This document shows positions 55,676 to 64,000 of a stretch of DNA of 64,000 nt, one piece after another. A program made the translations under genes and the position numbers. The notes under the pieces are model-generated. The model was given only the letters and a program-made list of their open reading frames with translations. It was not told where the DNA came from and searched no databases. Within the stretch, counting starts at the first letter, position 1, and every line of letters starts with the position of its first letter. Source of the DNA: Bradyrhizobium sp. CCGE-LA001 (GTDB lineage: Bacteria; Pseudomonadota; Alphaproteobacteria; Rhizobiales; Xanthobacteraceae); assembly GCF_000296215.2 (NCBI RefSeq), contig NZ_CP013949.1:4953501-5017500 (forward strand), in the 5' to 3' direction.

Positions 55676-56848
55676 TCAGGCCAGCGCGGCAGCAGCCGGC
55701 CGGGGCCGGGTCAGGACCACCAGAATCAGCGCCGTCACGACGAAACCGACCGCGACGAAGCCGAGCATGTGCAGGAGCTCGCGGGCGAACAGCAGCCCGC
55801 CGATGGCCGAGCCGACCGCCTGACCGATATAGAGGACGGACGTGTTGAGGGCGACGGTCGCCGACGCCAGCGACGGCGCGGCCGCGACCAACCGCACCTG
55901 CTGCATCGAATTGGTCGAGGCAAAGCCGAGGCCCCAGACCGCGACCGCGCCCGCCATCAACACCAACGTGCCGGCGCCGAGCGCCCAGCCCGTGATGCCC
56001 GCAAGCAGCAGAGAGGTGAACAGCAGCGAGGTGCGGTAAGGGCCCGAGGTGTCGACGATGCGGGTCGCGACGGCGACGCCGAGGAAGCCGCAGACGCCGT
56101 AGAGCGCGAACACCATGCCGATGGCATCGGGACCGGCGCCGGTCAGCTTGTTGAGCAGCGGACCCATATAGGTGAACACCACGAACTGTCCGGACATTTG
56201 CAGCATGGTGATCGCAAGCAGGAGCAGGATCGTCTTGCTGCGGCCGACCGCGGCCCAGGTCTTGATGTCGACCGGCGTGCCCTTCAGGTCCACCGGAAGA
56301 CGCAGCATCAAGAGCAGGAAGCTGATGCAGCCGAGTGCGCCGATCCCGCCATAGGCGGCGCGCCAGCCATAGCGGCTGGCGATGAAAGTGATCAGCGGCA
56401 GGCCGACGGCCGCAGCGAGCGACCAGCCGAGGAAGATGTAGGCGATGGTGCTGCCGCGCCGCTCCACCGGCACGATCAGCGCCGCCGTGCCCGCAGCCTG
56501 CGGCGTATAGAGCGCACCGATCGCGAGCATCACCAGACGGATCGCGAGCAGGCTCGCATAGTCGGGGACAAAGGCCGAGGCGAGATTGCCGACGGCAAGC
56601 ACCGCCAGCGTGGTCGTGAGCAGCGTCCGCCGTTCGATGCGGCTGGTCAGCCAGGCCGTCAGCGGCGAGCCGATGCACAACGTGATCGCACCGAAGGTGA
56701 TCAGCAGCCCGGCCGCATGGATGCTGACGTCGAGCCCGCTCGCCAATTCCGGCAGCATGCCCGCCGGCGCCAGCACCGAGCAGCCGGTGACGATGTTGCC
56801 GAGCATCAGGGCGGTTGGCGCGAACCGAGGAGCGCGGGGCTTTTCCAT
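55676..56848 (-). CDS. MFS transporter (drug/arabinose efflux DHA1-like)
   Basis: About 390 residues from ATG at 56848 (MEKPRAPRFAPTALMLGNIV), with twelve segments. The first repeat has GSPLTAWLTSRIERRTLLTTTLAVL (the loop 2-3 motif, normally G-x-L-a-D-r-x-G-r-k-x-x-l, here with S-R-I-E-R-R). IYTPQAAGTAALIVPVERRGSTIAYIFLGWSLAAAVGLPL is the motif C-like antiporter signature. It looks like a proton-coupled efflux pump such as YdhP/AraJ type. Substrate unknown. It is divergent from thrS. Confidence 0.88.
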   Translation of the reverse strand: MEKPRAPRFAPTALMLGNIVTGCSVLAPAGMLPELASGLDVSIHAAGLLITFGAITLCIGSPLTAWLTSRIERRTLLTTTLAVLAVGNLASAFVPDYASLLAIRLVMLAIGALYTPQAAGTAALIVPVERRGSTIAYIFLGWSLAAAVGLPLITFIASRYGWRAAYGGIGALGCISFLLLMLRLPVDLKGTPVDIKTWAAVGRSKTILLLLAITMLQMSGQFVVFTYMGPLLNKLTGAGPDAIGMVFALYGVCGFLGVAVATRIVDTSGPYRTSLLFTSLLLAGITGWALGAGTLVLMAGAVAVWGLGFASTNSMQQVRLVAAAPSLASATVALNTSVLYIGQAVGSAIGGLLFARELLHMLGFVAVGFVVTALILVVLTRPRPAAAALA

Positions 56849-57032
56849 GCAAATGCATGTAGAGCGGGCACTCAGCCAATGAAAGGCCCCTCGCGAAATA
56901 GTTGGCGCGCGCGGCGGCATTGCGCGCGGATTTTCTTGGAAATGCCCGATTGCGCAGGCCGAATCGCCTGATATATCGCTCGTTCCCGCTTACCTGCGCT
57001 CGTTCGCAGGAGTGAGCCTCAGGAGTAAAGCA

Positions 57033-59075
57033 ATGACCGATCAGCCCAAATCCGAATCCGGCTTCCAGTACTCCCTCAGCAATCTGAAGCCCGTGACCCC
57101 CGCCGCCAAAGTCACCCTCACCTTCCCGGACGGCGCCCGGCGCGAATACGACAAGAGCATCACCGGCCTCGAGATCGCCAAGGGCATCTCGCCGTCGCTG
57201 GCCAAGCGCACGGTCGCGATTGCGCTCGACGGCGTCATCGCCGACCTCGACGATCCCATCGAAGCCGATGCCAAGATCGAGCTGATCAATCGCGACGATC
57301 CCCGCGCGCTCGAATTGATCCGCCACGACTGCGCCCACGTGCTCGCCGAAGCCGTGCAATCGCTGTGGCCCGGCACCCAGGTCACCATCGGCCCGGTGAT
57401 CGAGAACGGCTTCTATTACGACTTCTTCCGCAACGAGCCGTTCACGCCGGAAGATTTTGCCGCGATCGAGAAGAAGATGCGCGAGATCATCGCGCGCGAC
57501 AAACCCTTCACCAAGGAAGTCTGGGATCGCGAAAAGACCAAGCAGGTGTTCCGCGATAAGGGCGAGGCCTTCAAGGTCGAGCTGGTCGATGCCATTCCCG
57601 GCAACGAGCCAATCAAGATCTACTACCAGGGCGACTGGTTCGACCTCTGCCGCGGTCCGCACATGACCTCGACCGGCAAGGTCGGCAACGCCTTCAAGCT
57701 GATGAAGGTGGCCGGCGCTTATTGGCGCGGCGACAGCAACAACCCGATGCTGACCCGCATCTACGGCACCGCCTTCGCCAAGCAGGAGGACCTCGACGCT
57801 TACCTCAAGCAGATCGAGGAAGCCGAAAAGCGCGACCATCGCAAGCTCGGGCGCGAGCTCGACCTCTTCCATTTCCAGGAGGAAGGTCCGGGCGTCGTGT
57901 TCTGGCACCCGAAGGGCTGGACCATCTTCCAACAGCTGATCGCCTATATGCGGCGGCGTCTGACCGGCGACTACAGCGAGGTCAACGCGCCCCAGATCCT
58001 GGACAAGGTGCTGTGGGAGACCTCGGGCCATTGGGGCTGGTATCGCGAGAACATGTTCGCGGCGCAGTCGGCCGGCGACGAGGCCGAGGACAAGCGCTGG
58101 TTCGCGCTCAAGCCCATGAACTGCCCCGGTCATGTGCAGATCTTCAAACATGGCCTGAAGAGCTATCGCGACCTGCCGCTGCGCCTCGCCGAGTTTGGCG
58201 TGGTGCACCGCTACGAACCCTCCGGCGCCATGCACGGGTTGATGCGCGTGCGCGGCTTCACCCAGGACGATGCGCACGTCTTCTGCACCGAGGACCAGCT
58301 CGCCGATGAATGCCTGAAGATCAACGATCTGATCCTGTCCACCTATGCGGACTTCGGCTTCACCGGCGATCTCACCGTGAAGCTGTCGACCCGGCCGGAA
58401 AAGCGCGTCGGCACCGATGCGATGTGGGACCACGCCGAGCGCGTGATGGCGACAGTGCTGCGCGAGATCCAGTCGCAAAACAACCACATCAAGACCGAGA
58501 TCAATCCGGGCGAAGGCGCCTTCTACGGGCCGAAGTTCGAATATGTGCTGCGCGACGCCATCGGCCGCGACTGGCAGTGCGGCACCACGCAGGTCGACTT
58601 CAACCTGCCGGAGCGGTTCGGGGCCTTCTACATCGACCATGACGGTGGCAAGAAGCCGCCGGTGATGGTGCATCGCGCGATCTGCGGCTCGATGGAGCGT
58701 TATATCGGCATCCTCATCGAGCACTATGCCGGCAACTTCCCGCTCTGGCTGTCGCCGGTGCAGGTGGTGGTCACCACCATCACCTCCGAGGCCGACGACT
58801 ACGCCAAGCAGGTCGTCGAGCAGGCGCGCCGCGCAGGCCTTCGGGTCGAGATCGACCTGCGCAACGAGAAGATCAACTACAAGGTCCGCGAGCACTCGCT
58901 GGCCAAGATCCCGGCGCTGCTGGTGGTCGGCAAGAAGGAAGCTGAGACGCAATCGGTCTCGGTCCGCCGCCTCGGCAGCGACGGCCAGAAGGTGATGACG
59001 ACGGTAGAGGCGATCACCGCCCTGCTCGACGAGGCGACCCCGCCGGACGTCCGGCGGGCGCGCGGCGCCGTCTGA
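57033..59075 (+). CDS. thrS: Threonyl-tRNA synthetase
   Basis: A 680-residue class II synthetase from ATG at 57033 (MTDQPKSESGFQYSLSNLKP), with CAGGAG 9 nt upstream. The track's GTG at 57012 is less likely. Domains: TGS (residues about 30-90), the editing/second additional domain with HDCAHVLAEAVQSLWPGTQV (HxxxH), motif I near FHFQEEGPGVVFWHPKGW, the catalytic core with MNCPGHVQIF (zinc Cys and His) and motif II-III (DWQCGTTQVDFNLPERFGA and HRAICGSMERYIGILIEHYAG), and the C-terminal anticodon-binding domain. Charges tRNA-Thr, the same tRNA whose gene hosts the element. Confidence 0.96.
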   Translation: MTDQPKSESGFQYSLSNLKPVTPAAKVTLTFPDGARREYDKSITGLEIAKGISPSLAKRTVAIALDGVIADLDDPIEADAKIELINRDDPRALELIRHDCAHVLAEAVQSLWPGTQVTIGPVIENGFYYDFFRNEPFTPEDFAAIEKKMREIIARDKPFTKEVWDREKTKQVFRDKGEAFKVELVDAIPGNEPIKIYYQGDWFDLCRGPHMTSTGKVGNAFKLMKVAGAYWRGDSNNPMLTRIYGTAFAKQEDLDAYLKQIEEAEKRDHRKLGRELDLFHFQEEGPGVVFWHPKGWTIFQQLIAYMRRRLTGDYSEVNAPQILDKVLWETSGHWGWYRENMFAAQSAGDEAEDKRWFALKPMNCPGHVQIFKHGLKSYRDLPLRLAEFGVVHRYEPSGAMHGLMRVRGFTQDDAHVFCTEDQLADECLKINDLILSTYADFGFTGDLTVKLSTRPEKRVGTDAMWDHAERVMATVLREIQSQNNHIKTEINPGEGAFYGPKFEYVLRDAIGRDWQCGTTQVDFNLPERFGAFYIDHDGGKKPPVMVHRAICGSMERYIGILIEHYAGNFPLWLSPVQVVVTTITSEADDYAKQVVEQARRAGLRVEIDLRNEKINYKVREHSLAKIPALLVVGKKEAETQSVSVRRLGSDGQKVMTTVEAITALLDEATPPDVRRARGAV

Positions 59076-59168
59076 TCCCTGAAATCGGTCTAAACTCGCT
59101 TCCGGTTGCGGGCGTGCATGCCTATCTCGGGTCTGCACGCCCGCCGACCAGCTGAAGAGGATAACGCA

Positions 59169-59732
59169 GTGCGAGATGCCATCGAACTTCTGAAGACCCG
59201 CCGCTCGGTCAAGCCGCGCGAGATGACCGGGCCCGGCCCCTCGGCAGCCGAGCTCGAGACGATCCTCACCATCGGCGCGCGCGTGCCCGATCATGGCAAG
59301 CTGGCGCCCTGGCGCTTCATCATTTTCGAGGGCGACGCGCGCCAGCGTGCCGGCGAGGTGATCGCGAAGGTCTTCGCTCGGAAGAATCCCGGCGCGCCTG
59401 CCGCCGACGTCGAGGTCGAACGCAAGCGACTCATGGACGCACCGCTCGTGATCGGCATCGTCAGCTTCACCAAGCCGCATCCGAAGGTCCCGGCCTTCGA
59501 GCAGGAATTGTCGGCGGGCGCCAGCGCCATGAACATCGTCACGGCAGCAACCGCCCTCGGCTACGGCGCGTGCTGGCTGACCGGCTGGTTCTCCTTCGAC
59601 CGCGACGTCCTCGATGGCCTCGGCCTCAAACCGGACGAAAAGCTCGCCGGCTTCATCCATGTGGGCACGCCGACCAAGCCGAGCGAAGACCGTCCGCGAC
59701 CGTTCCTTTCGGAAATCGTGACGCGCTTTTAA
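59169..59732 (+). CDS. Nitroreductase family protein
   Basis: About 187 residues from GTG at 59169 with AGAGGATAAC upstream; an earlier start at 59106 is implausible. AIELLKTRRSVKPREMTGPGPSAAELETILTIGARVPDHGKLAPWRFIIFEG is the N-terminal FMN-binding R-R-S-x-R and P-s-x-x-x-x-P-W-r-f region (residues about 4-55). ASAMNIVTAATALGYGACWLTG and FIHVGTP complete the fold. It reduces nitro compounds or quinones with NAD(P)H. It is the minimal NfsB-like type called YdjA. Substrate unknown. Confidence 0.9.
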   Translation: MRDAIELLKTRRSVKPREMTGPGPSAAELETILTIGARVPDHGKLAPWRFIIFEGDARQRAGEVIAKVFARKNPGAPAADVEVERKRLMDAPLVIGIVSFTKPHPKVPAFEQELSAGASAMNIVTAATALGYGACWLTGWFSFDRDVLDGLGLKPDEKLAGFIHVGTPTKPSEDRPRPFLSEIVTRF

Positions 59733-59795
59733 TCGAAGTCTTGTTGACGCCTCCGATGTCTTGCGGCTTTGTTCCCGACCAGGGAGGAAGCCCGG

Positions 59796-61067
59796 ATGAG
59801 ACGCCGTGAATTTCTGGTCGGGGCCGCGCTGCTGGCCGGCTCGATGGGACGAAGCCGCGCCGCCGCCAACATCCCCGCCCCGTCGCCCGACGGTCTCGAT
59901 CGCATCACCGCCTATTTCAACAACGAGGTCGGAAGCGGCCGGCTGCCGGGCGCCGTGATCATGGTCCAGCAGCACGGCAAGCCGGTCTACCTCAAGACCT
60001 TCGGCGTACGCGACGTCACAACCGGCCTTGCCATGACGCCGGACACGATCTTCGCCATCCACTCGATGACTAAGCCGATCACGTGTCTCGGCGCGATGAT
60101 GCTGATCGACGAGGGCAAGCTCGCGCTGACCGACCCCGTGTCGAAATACGTCCCTCTCTTCTCCCATACCAAGGTGGGCCTCGAGATCACCAAGCCGGAC
60201 GGCAAGCTGGAGCTCGACCTCGTCCCGCCGGTCCGTCCCGTCAACATCGAGGATCTGCTGCGGCACACCTCGGGCATCAGCTACGACTATATCGGCGGCA
60301 AATGGGTCGAGCAGGCCTACAAGGCAGCTAACATTTTCGAGGGCCCCTTCGACAACAGGGAGTTCGCCGACCGCATCGCCAAGCTGCCGCTGGCGCGGCA
60401 GCCGGGAACGCTCTGGCGCTACGGCCATTCCACCGACGTGCTCGGCGCCGTCATCGAGATCATCTCGGGCCAGACGCTCTACGCGTTCCTGAAACAGCGC
60501 ATCTTCGATCCGCTCGGCATGAGCAGCACCAAATTCGCGCTGACGACAGAGGACGAGCTGGCGCGGATGGCGCGGCCGTTGCCGAGCGATTTCATCCTGC
60601 TCGCTGCCGAACGCGAGCGCCTCAGCCATCCCGAATGGCAGTCCGGTGGCGGCGGGCTGCTCTCGACCATCACCGATTATCAGCGCTTCTCGCAGATGCT
60701 GCTCAACGGCGGCGAGTTCGAGGGCAAGCGCTATCTGAGCCCTGCCGCATTCAAGGCCATGACCACCGATCACATCGGCCCCGACTCCGGCGTCGGACGC
60801 GACTATTTCTATTTCCCGGGTGACGGCTTCGGCTATGGCTACGGCCTTGCGGTGCGAACCGATCCCGGCAACGCCAAACCGCCGCCGCCGGGCTCGCTCG
60901 GCGAGCTGAAATGGGACAGCGGCAGCGGCACCTATTTCGGCGTCGATCCCAAGCTCGACATGGTCTACCTCATGATGCAGCAGACCCAGAACGAGCGCAG
61001 CCGCATCACACCCGCGTTCAAGGCGCTGGTCTACGACTGCTACCCGGAAGCGTTACGCCGCCCGTGA
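59796..61067 (+). CDS. Tat-exported class C beta-lactamase family serine hydrolase
   Basis: A 423-residue protein from ATG at 59796. MRRREFLVGAALLAGSMGRSR is a Tat-type signal peptide. The catalytic S-x-x-K is HSMTKPITCLG (Ser about residue 90, Lys about 93). LRHTSGISYDYIGG follows, and LWRYGHSTDVLGAVIEI holds the second motif with Y-G-H in place of Y-S/A-N, which departs from classical beta-lactamases. The K-T-G motif is not obvious. It is probably a periplasmic esterase or D-aminopeptidase-like enzyme. Its last 15 nt overlap the convergent GGDEF-EAL gene. Confidence 0.85.
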   Translation: MRRREFLVGAALLAGSMGRSRAAANIPAPSPDGLDRITAYFNNEVGSGRLPGAVIMVQQHGKPVYLKTFGVRDVTTGLAMTPDTIFAIHSMTKPITCLGAMMLIDEGKLALTDPVSKYVPLFSHTKVGLEITKPDGKLELDLVPPVRPVNIEDLLRHTSGISYDYIGGKWVEQAYKAANIFEGPFDNREFADRIAKLPLARQPGTLWRYGHSTDVLGAVIEIISGQTLYAFLKQRIFDPLGMSSTKFALTTEDELARMARPLPSDFILLAAERERLSHPEWQSGGGGLLSTITDYQRFSQMLLNGGEFEGKRYLSPAAFKAMTTDHIGPDSGVGRDYFYFPGDGFGYGYGLAVRTDPGNAKPPPPGSLGELKWDSGSGTYFGVDPKLDMVYLMMQQTQNERSRITPAFKALVYDCYPEALRRP

Positions 61068-63515
61068 GGCGCGCTGGCCGAAATCGACGAGCAGCTTTGC
61101 GATCTCGGCGGCGGGCCGCGCCGCGCTGAACAGGAAGCCCTGCACCTCGTTGCAGCCTTCGGCGCGCAGCCAGTCGAGCTGATCCTCGGTCTCGACGCCT
61201 TCCGCCGTCGTGGTGATGTTGAGGCTGCGGCCGAGACCGGAGATCGCCCGCACGATCGCGCTGCAATCGGGCCGCTGCGCCAGATCCTTGACGAAGGACC
61301 GGTCGATCTTGATCTTGTCGAAGGGGAAGCTGCGCAGATAGCTCAGACTCGAATAGCCGGTGCCGAAATCGTCCATGGAAATGCCGACGCCGAGCTCGCG
61401 CAGCTGATGCAGGATGGCGAGGTTGGCCTCGGTCTCCGCCAGGAAGATCGATTCGGTGATCTCGAGTTCGAGCCGCCGCGGCGACAGGCCGGACTGCGCC
61501 AGGGCCGAAATCACGATTTGAACCAGATTGCGGCTGCGGAACTGCGCCGGCGACAGATTGACCGCGACCTTGACGTCGGCCGGCCATTTGACGGCCTCAG
61601 CGCAGGCCTCGCGCAGCACCCATTCGCCGAGCTGGGTGATCAGACCGATGTCCTCGGCGACCGGAATGAACTCGGCGGGCGAGATCATGCCCTTCTCCGG
61701 ATGACGCCAGCGCAGCAGCGACTCGAAGCCGGAGATGCGATCCGAGGCAATCGACACCAGCGGCTGGTAGTGCAGCTCGAACTCGCCATTGGCAAAGGCG
61801 CGGCGCAGATCGAGCTCCATGTCGCGGCGCTTCTGTGCCTGGAGGTCCATCTCGCGCTCGAAGAAATGGTGCATGCCGCCGCCGTCGGACTTGGCCCGGT
61901 ACAGCGCCATGTCGGCATTGCGCATCAGCTCCTCGGACGTCGTGCCGTCGCCCGGCGACAGCGCGATGCCGATGCTGGCGCCGATCACCATCTCCTGGCC
62001 GTCGATGTCGTAGGGCGCCTTCAGCATGTCGATCAGCAGGGTCGCGCAAGCGCTGGCTTCGTTCGGCGAGACGTCAGCCGCGAGGATGACGGCAAACTCG
62101 TCGCCGCCGAGCCGGGCCGCGAGATTGGCACCGCGGACCGCGGTGGTGAGGCGTTCGGCAACCTGCTTGAGCAGGCGATCGCCCGCCGGATGGCCGAAGG
62201 AATCGTTGATGTTCTTGAACAGGTCGAGATCGATATAGAGCACGCCGACCCGTTTTCCTCCGGCCTGGTCCAGCGCCTGCTTCAACCGCTCCTGGAATTG
62301 TTCGCGGTTCGGCAGGTCGGTGAGCCCGTCATGATGGGCCATATGGGCGATCCGCGCCTCGGCCTTGCGCCGCTCGGTGATGTCGACCACCGCGACCAGA
62401 TAGCCGTCGCGATCGCCGAAAGCGACGCGGCGGCCGAAGGTGAGCACCTCGATCTCGCTGCCGTCGGCGCGCAAATGCCGCCAGTTGCGCGAGGAATGAT
62501 AGGAATCGCCAACGCGCTCGAGCGCCTCGGCGTGGCTCTCCCACTCGTCCTCGGGCCAGATCTCGTGCAGCCTCATGCGCAGGAAGGTGGCACGGCTGTA
62601 GCCGTAATGCTGGACCGCGGCGTCGTTGACGCTGAGGAAATGCTTGGTCTCGGCATCGAACACCCACATCGGCATCGGGTTGTTGTCGAACAGCAGGCGG
62701 AACGAGGCGTCACGCCGCTTTAAGGCGGTCACGTCGGAGATCGTCAGCGAGACCACGTCGGCGAAGGCGATGGCGCTGAGCCTGAGGTAGCGGCCCTCGT
62801 TCTCGATCTCGAGCTGTTCGCCGCGGCCGCCCGAGACGGCCTCGAGCAGAAATTCCATCACCTCGGGCGCAGCCAATAGCGTGCTTCCCTCACGGACCCG
62901 CCGCCACAACAGGCTTCCGGCCGCGGCCTTCAGCAGCGCGCCTGCGCTCCTGTTGTGGTGCACGACCTGGAGATCGAACGGCCTGCCCGCAGCATCGCGC
63001 AACGTTGCCAGCGAGACGACCGCGTCGTCGGTCGCCGAGAAAATCGCATCGAGCAGATTATATTGCGTGCCGCGCTCGTTGACGTAGGCGCCAACCAGCG
63101 TGGCGCCCCAGCGCGAGGCGGTCGGCAGCGCGAGCAGATCGTAGATCCTCACCATGCCGTCCCGCACGCAATGCGCGCTCGCGTGATGCGGCTGTCCCGT
63201 CGCAAGCGCGATCGCCGCTGCCTCCGTCAGCGCCGTGGCGCAATCGGGCGACAGCTCCGCGACCGGAATGTCCCAGCGCTCCTCGCCGAGCCATTTCTGC
63301 ACGTAACGTCCGCTGCGCGACAATTCGAGCGCGCCCTCACCCCTGAGCAGCGCGATGTGGTCGGCGAGCCGACCGAGGCTGCCGAGCATCACGTCCTCGT
63401 AGCGCGGCAACCGTTCGCCGGGCTTCAACGCGGCACGCCATTTGCGCCGAAGCACCGGGATGTCATCGAACATTTCGGCGGCCGGTTTTCCCGACACTTT
63501 CTTCGCGGCAGTCAT
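61053..63515 (-). CDS. PAS-GGDEF-EAL domain c-di-GMP signalling protein
   Basis: About 820 residues from ATG at 63515 (MTAAKKVSGKPAAEMFDDIP). An N-terminal PAS-like/DUF region (residues about 15-250) leads to a second PAS domain (RDASFRLLFDNNPMPMWVFDAETKHFLSVNDAAV). The GGDEF domain has AARLGGDEFAVIL intact (cyclase-active form) plus IDLDLFKNINDSFGHPAGD. The EAL domain has FESLLRWRHPEKG, with E-S-L instead of E-A-L, and EITESIFL, DDFGTGYSSLSYLRSFPFDKIKIDRSFV and AEGVETEDQLDWLRAEGCNEVQGFLFS. It is cytoplasmic. Both making and breaking c-di-GMP are possible. Confidence 0.93.
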   Translation of the reverse strand: MTAAKKVSGKPAAEMFDDIPVLRRKWRAALKPGERLPRYEDVMLGSLGRLADHIALLRGEGALELSRSGRYVQKWLGEERWDIPVAELSPDCATALTEAAAIALATGQPHHASAHCVRDGMVRIYDLLALPTASRWGATLVGAYVNERGTQYNLLDAIFSATDDAVVSLATLRDAAGRPFDLQVVHHNRSAGALLKAAAGSLLWRRVREGSTLLAAPEVMEFLLEAVSGGRGEQLEIENEGRYLRLSAIAFADVVSLTISDVTALKRRDASFRLLFDNNPMPMWVFDAETKHFLSVNDAAVQHYGYSRATFLRMRLHEIWPEDEWESHAEALERVGDSYHSSRNWRHLRADGSEIEVLTFGRRVAFGDRDGYLVAVVDITERRKAEARIAHMAHHDGLTDLPNREQFQERLKQALDQAGGKRVGVLYIDLDLFKNINDSFGHPAGDRLLKQVAERLTTAVRGANLAARLGGDEFAVILAADVSPNEASACATLLIDMLKAPYDIDGQEMVIGASIGIALSPGDGTTSEELMRNADMALYRAKSDGGGMHHFFEREMDLQAQKRRDMELDLRRAFANGEFELHYQPLVSIASDRISGFESLLRWRHPEKGMISPAEFIPVAEDIGLITQLGEWVLREACAEAVKWPADVKVAVNLSPAQFRSRNLVQIVISALAQSGLSPRRLELEITESIFLAETEANLAILHQLRELGVGISMDDFGTGYSSLSYLRSFPFDKIKIDRSFVKDLAQRPDCSAIVRAISGLGRSLNITTTAEGVETEDQLDWLRAEGCNEVQGFLFSAARPAAEIAKLLVDFGQRASRAA

Positions 63516-63710
63516 GGCAGTCCCCAACGCACTATCCCGGCGCATCCAATGCGGAGGCACTTAACGGCGTGTAAAAGCAACGCAGACGCGGGTTCCGTTC
63601 GGTGATTATGACAGTTTTAAGTCAGGCGTTGGTTAGTGGGGGTTAGAGACTATGACGGTTGTGCAAACTGCCACGCAGAGCGCGATGACGCGGTGTATCG
63701 CGACGATCAC

Positions 63711-63966
63711 TTCTCGTGTCCCGGGCGCGCTGCAACGCGCAAGCGTTGCTGCGCAGAGCCGGGACCCAGGACGCCGCAGGACTGGCTGGTGCATGGGCCC
63801 CGGCTCTGCAGCGCACCGTCGAAGAGACGCTGCGCTGCGTCCGGGGCACGAGAGTGGAGTTTGGCGCACGGAAACCTCCGCCGTCATTGCGAGCGGAGCG
63901 AAGCAATCCAGACTGCTTCCGCGGAAACAGTCTGGATTGCTTCGTCGCAAGGGCTCCTCGCAATGA
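63711..63966. repeat. Dispersed palindromic repeats, no gene
   Basis: Two repeat types occur. GTCCCGGGCGCGCTGCAACGCG... and TGCGCAGAGCCGGGACCCAG resemble the repeats near 47040 and 49020. The second is a strong hairpin: CGAAGCAATCCAGACTG (63899-63915) and CAGTCTGGATTGCTTCG (63928-63944), with outer arms CATTGCGAG (63885-63893) and CTCGCAATG (63957-63965). I recall this as a common Bradyrhizobium repeat. No gene is supported from 63516 to the edge. Confidence 0.8.
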
Positions 63967-64000
63967 GAATGGGGCGACATGGTCGCTTCATCGTTCGCAT

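Noticed and set aside
55581..60773. Very long antisense frame (about 1730 codons) on the minus strand
   Set aside because: It is the shadow of thrS, the nitroreductase and the hydrolase caused by GC-rich codon bias; the plus-strand genes have recognised domains throughout.

Overview
The window looks like a Bradyrhizobium-type alphaproteobacterial chromosome. The reasons are high-GC coding DNA with a strong G/C third-position bias, several dispersed palindromic repeats of a kind I recall from Bradyrhizobium genomes, a tiny mRNA with a 17-nt Shine-Dalgarno sequence of a type I recall from Bradyrhizobiaceae, and many short exported or membrane proteins. I had no database, so genus is an inference.

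Left chromosomal part (1-14854). A minus-strand amide/urea-type ABC uptake operon opens the window: an AmiC-like sensor, an AmiR-like ANTAR antiterminator, a binding protein and two permeases, the last cut by the window edge. It is followed by tRNA-Gly(TCC), the 17-nt-SD micro-mRNA, a YCII protein, a TMEM175-like channel, a UvrD-type helicase, a quinone-oxidoreductase-like enzyme, a luciferase-like monooxygenase, the 23S rRNA methyltransferase RlmB, tRNA-Tyr, three small exported proteins and tRNA-Thr(TGT).

Integrated element (14836-33081, about 18.2 kb). It is bounded by a 19-bp direct repeat identical to the 3' end of tRNA-Thr and is visibly lower in GC than its flanks. It carries a RepA-like AAA ATPase followed by iteron-like repeats, an orphan TerS next to a primase-polymerase, an HK97-type portal, prohead protease and major capsid protein, two serine recombinases, an XRE regulator with a palindromic operator, a second immunity-like region with twin palindromes, an exported lipase-like cargo gene, tandem lipoproteins and many unknown genes. 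I see no large terminase and no tail or lysis genes. The best reading is a phage satellite-like or reduced element that forms a capsid and may use a helper phage, though a decayed prophage is possible. The right-hand recombinase gene crosses the attachment site, so its C-terminus differs between the integrated and circular forms. In the circle it would stop 7 nt before a terminator that now lies behind tRNA-Thr.

Right chromosomal part (33082-64000). This holds ordinary core and accessory genes: a methyltransferase, many small hypothetical proteins, an outer-membrane beta-barrel protein, two class-C beta-lactamase-like hydrolases, an S10 peptidase, NAD kinase, a CheY-like/Hpt pair, a DUF2336 protein, a lytic transglycosylase, hisI, folE, a NifU/IscU-like scaffold, yidD, an amino acid permease, an MFS transporter, thrS, a nitroreductase and a PAS-GGDEF-EAL protein. 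Dispersed palindromic repeats fill several gaps.
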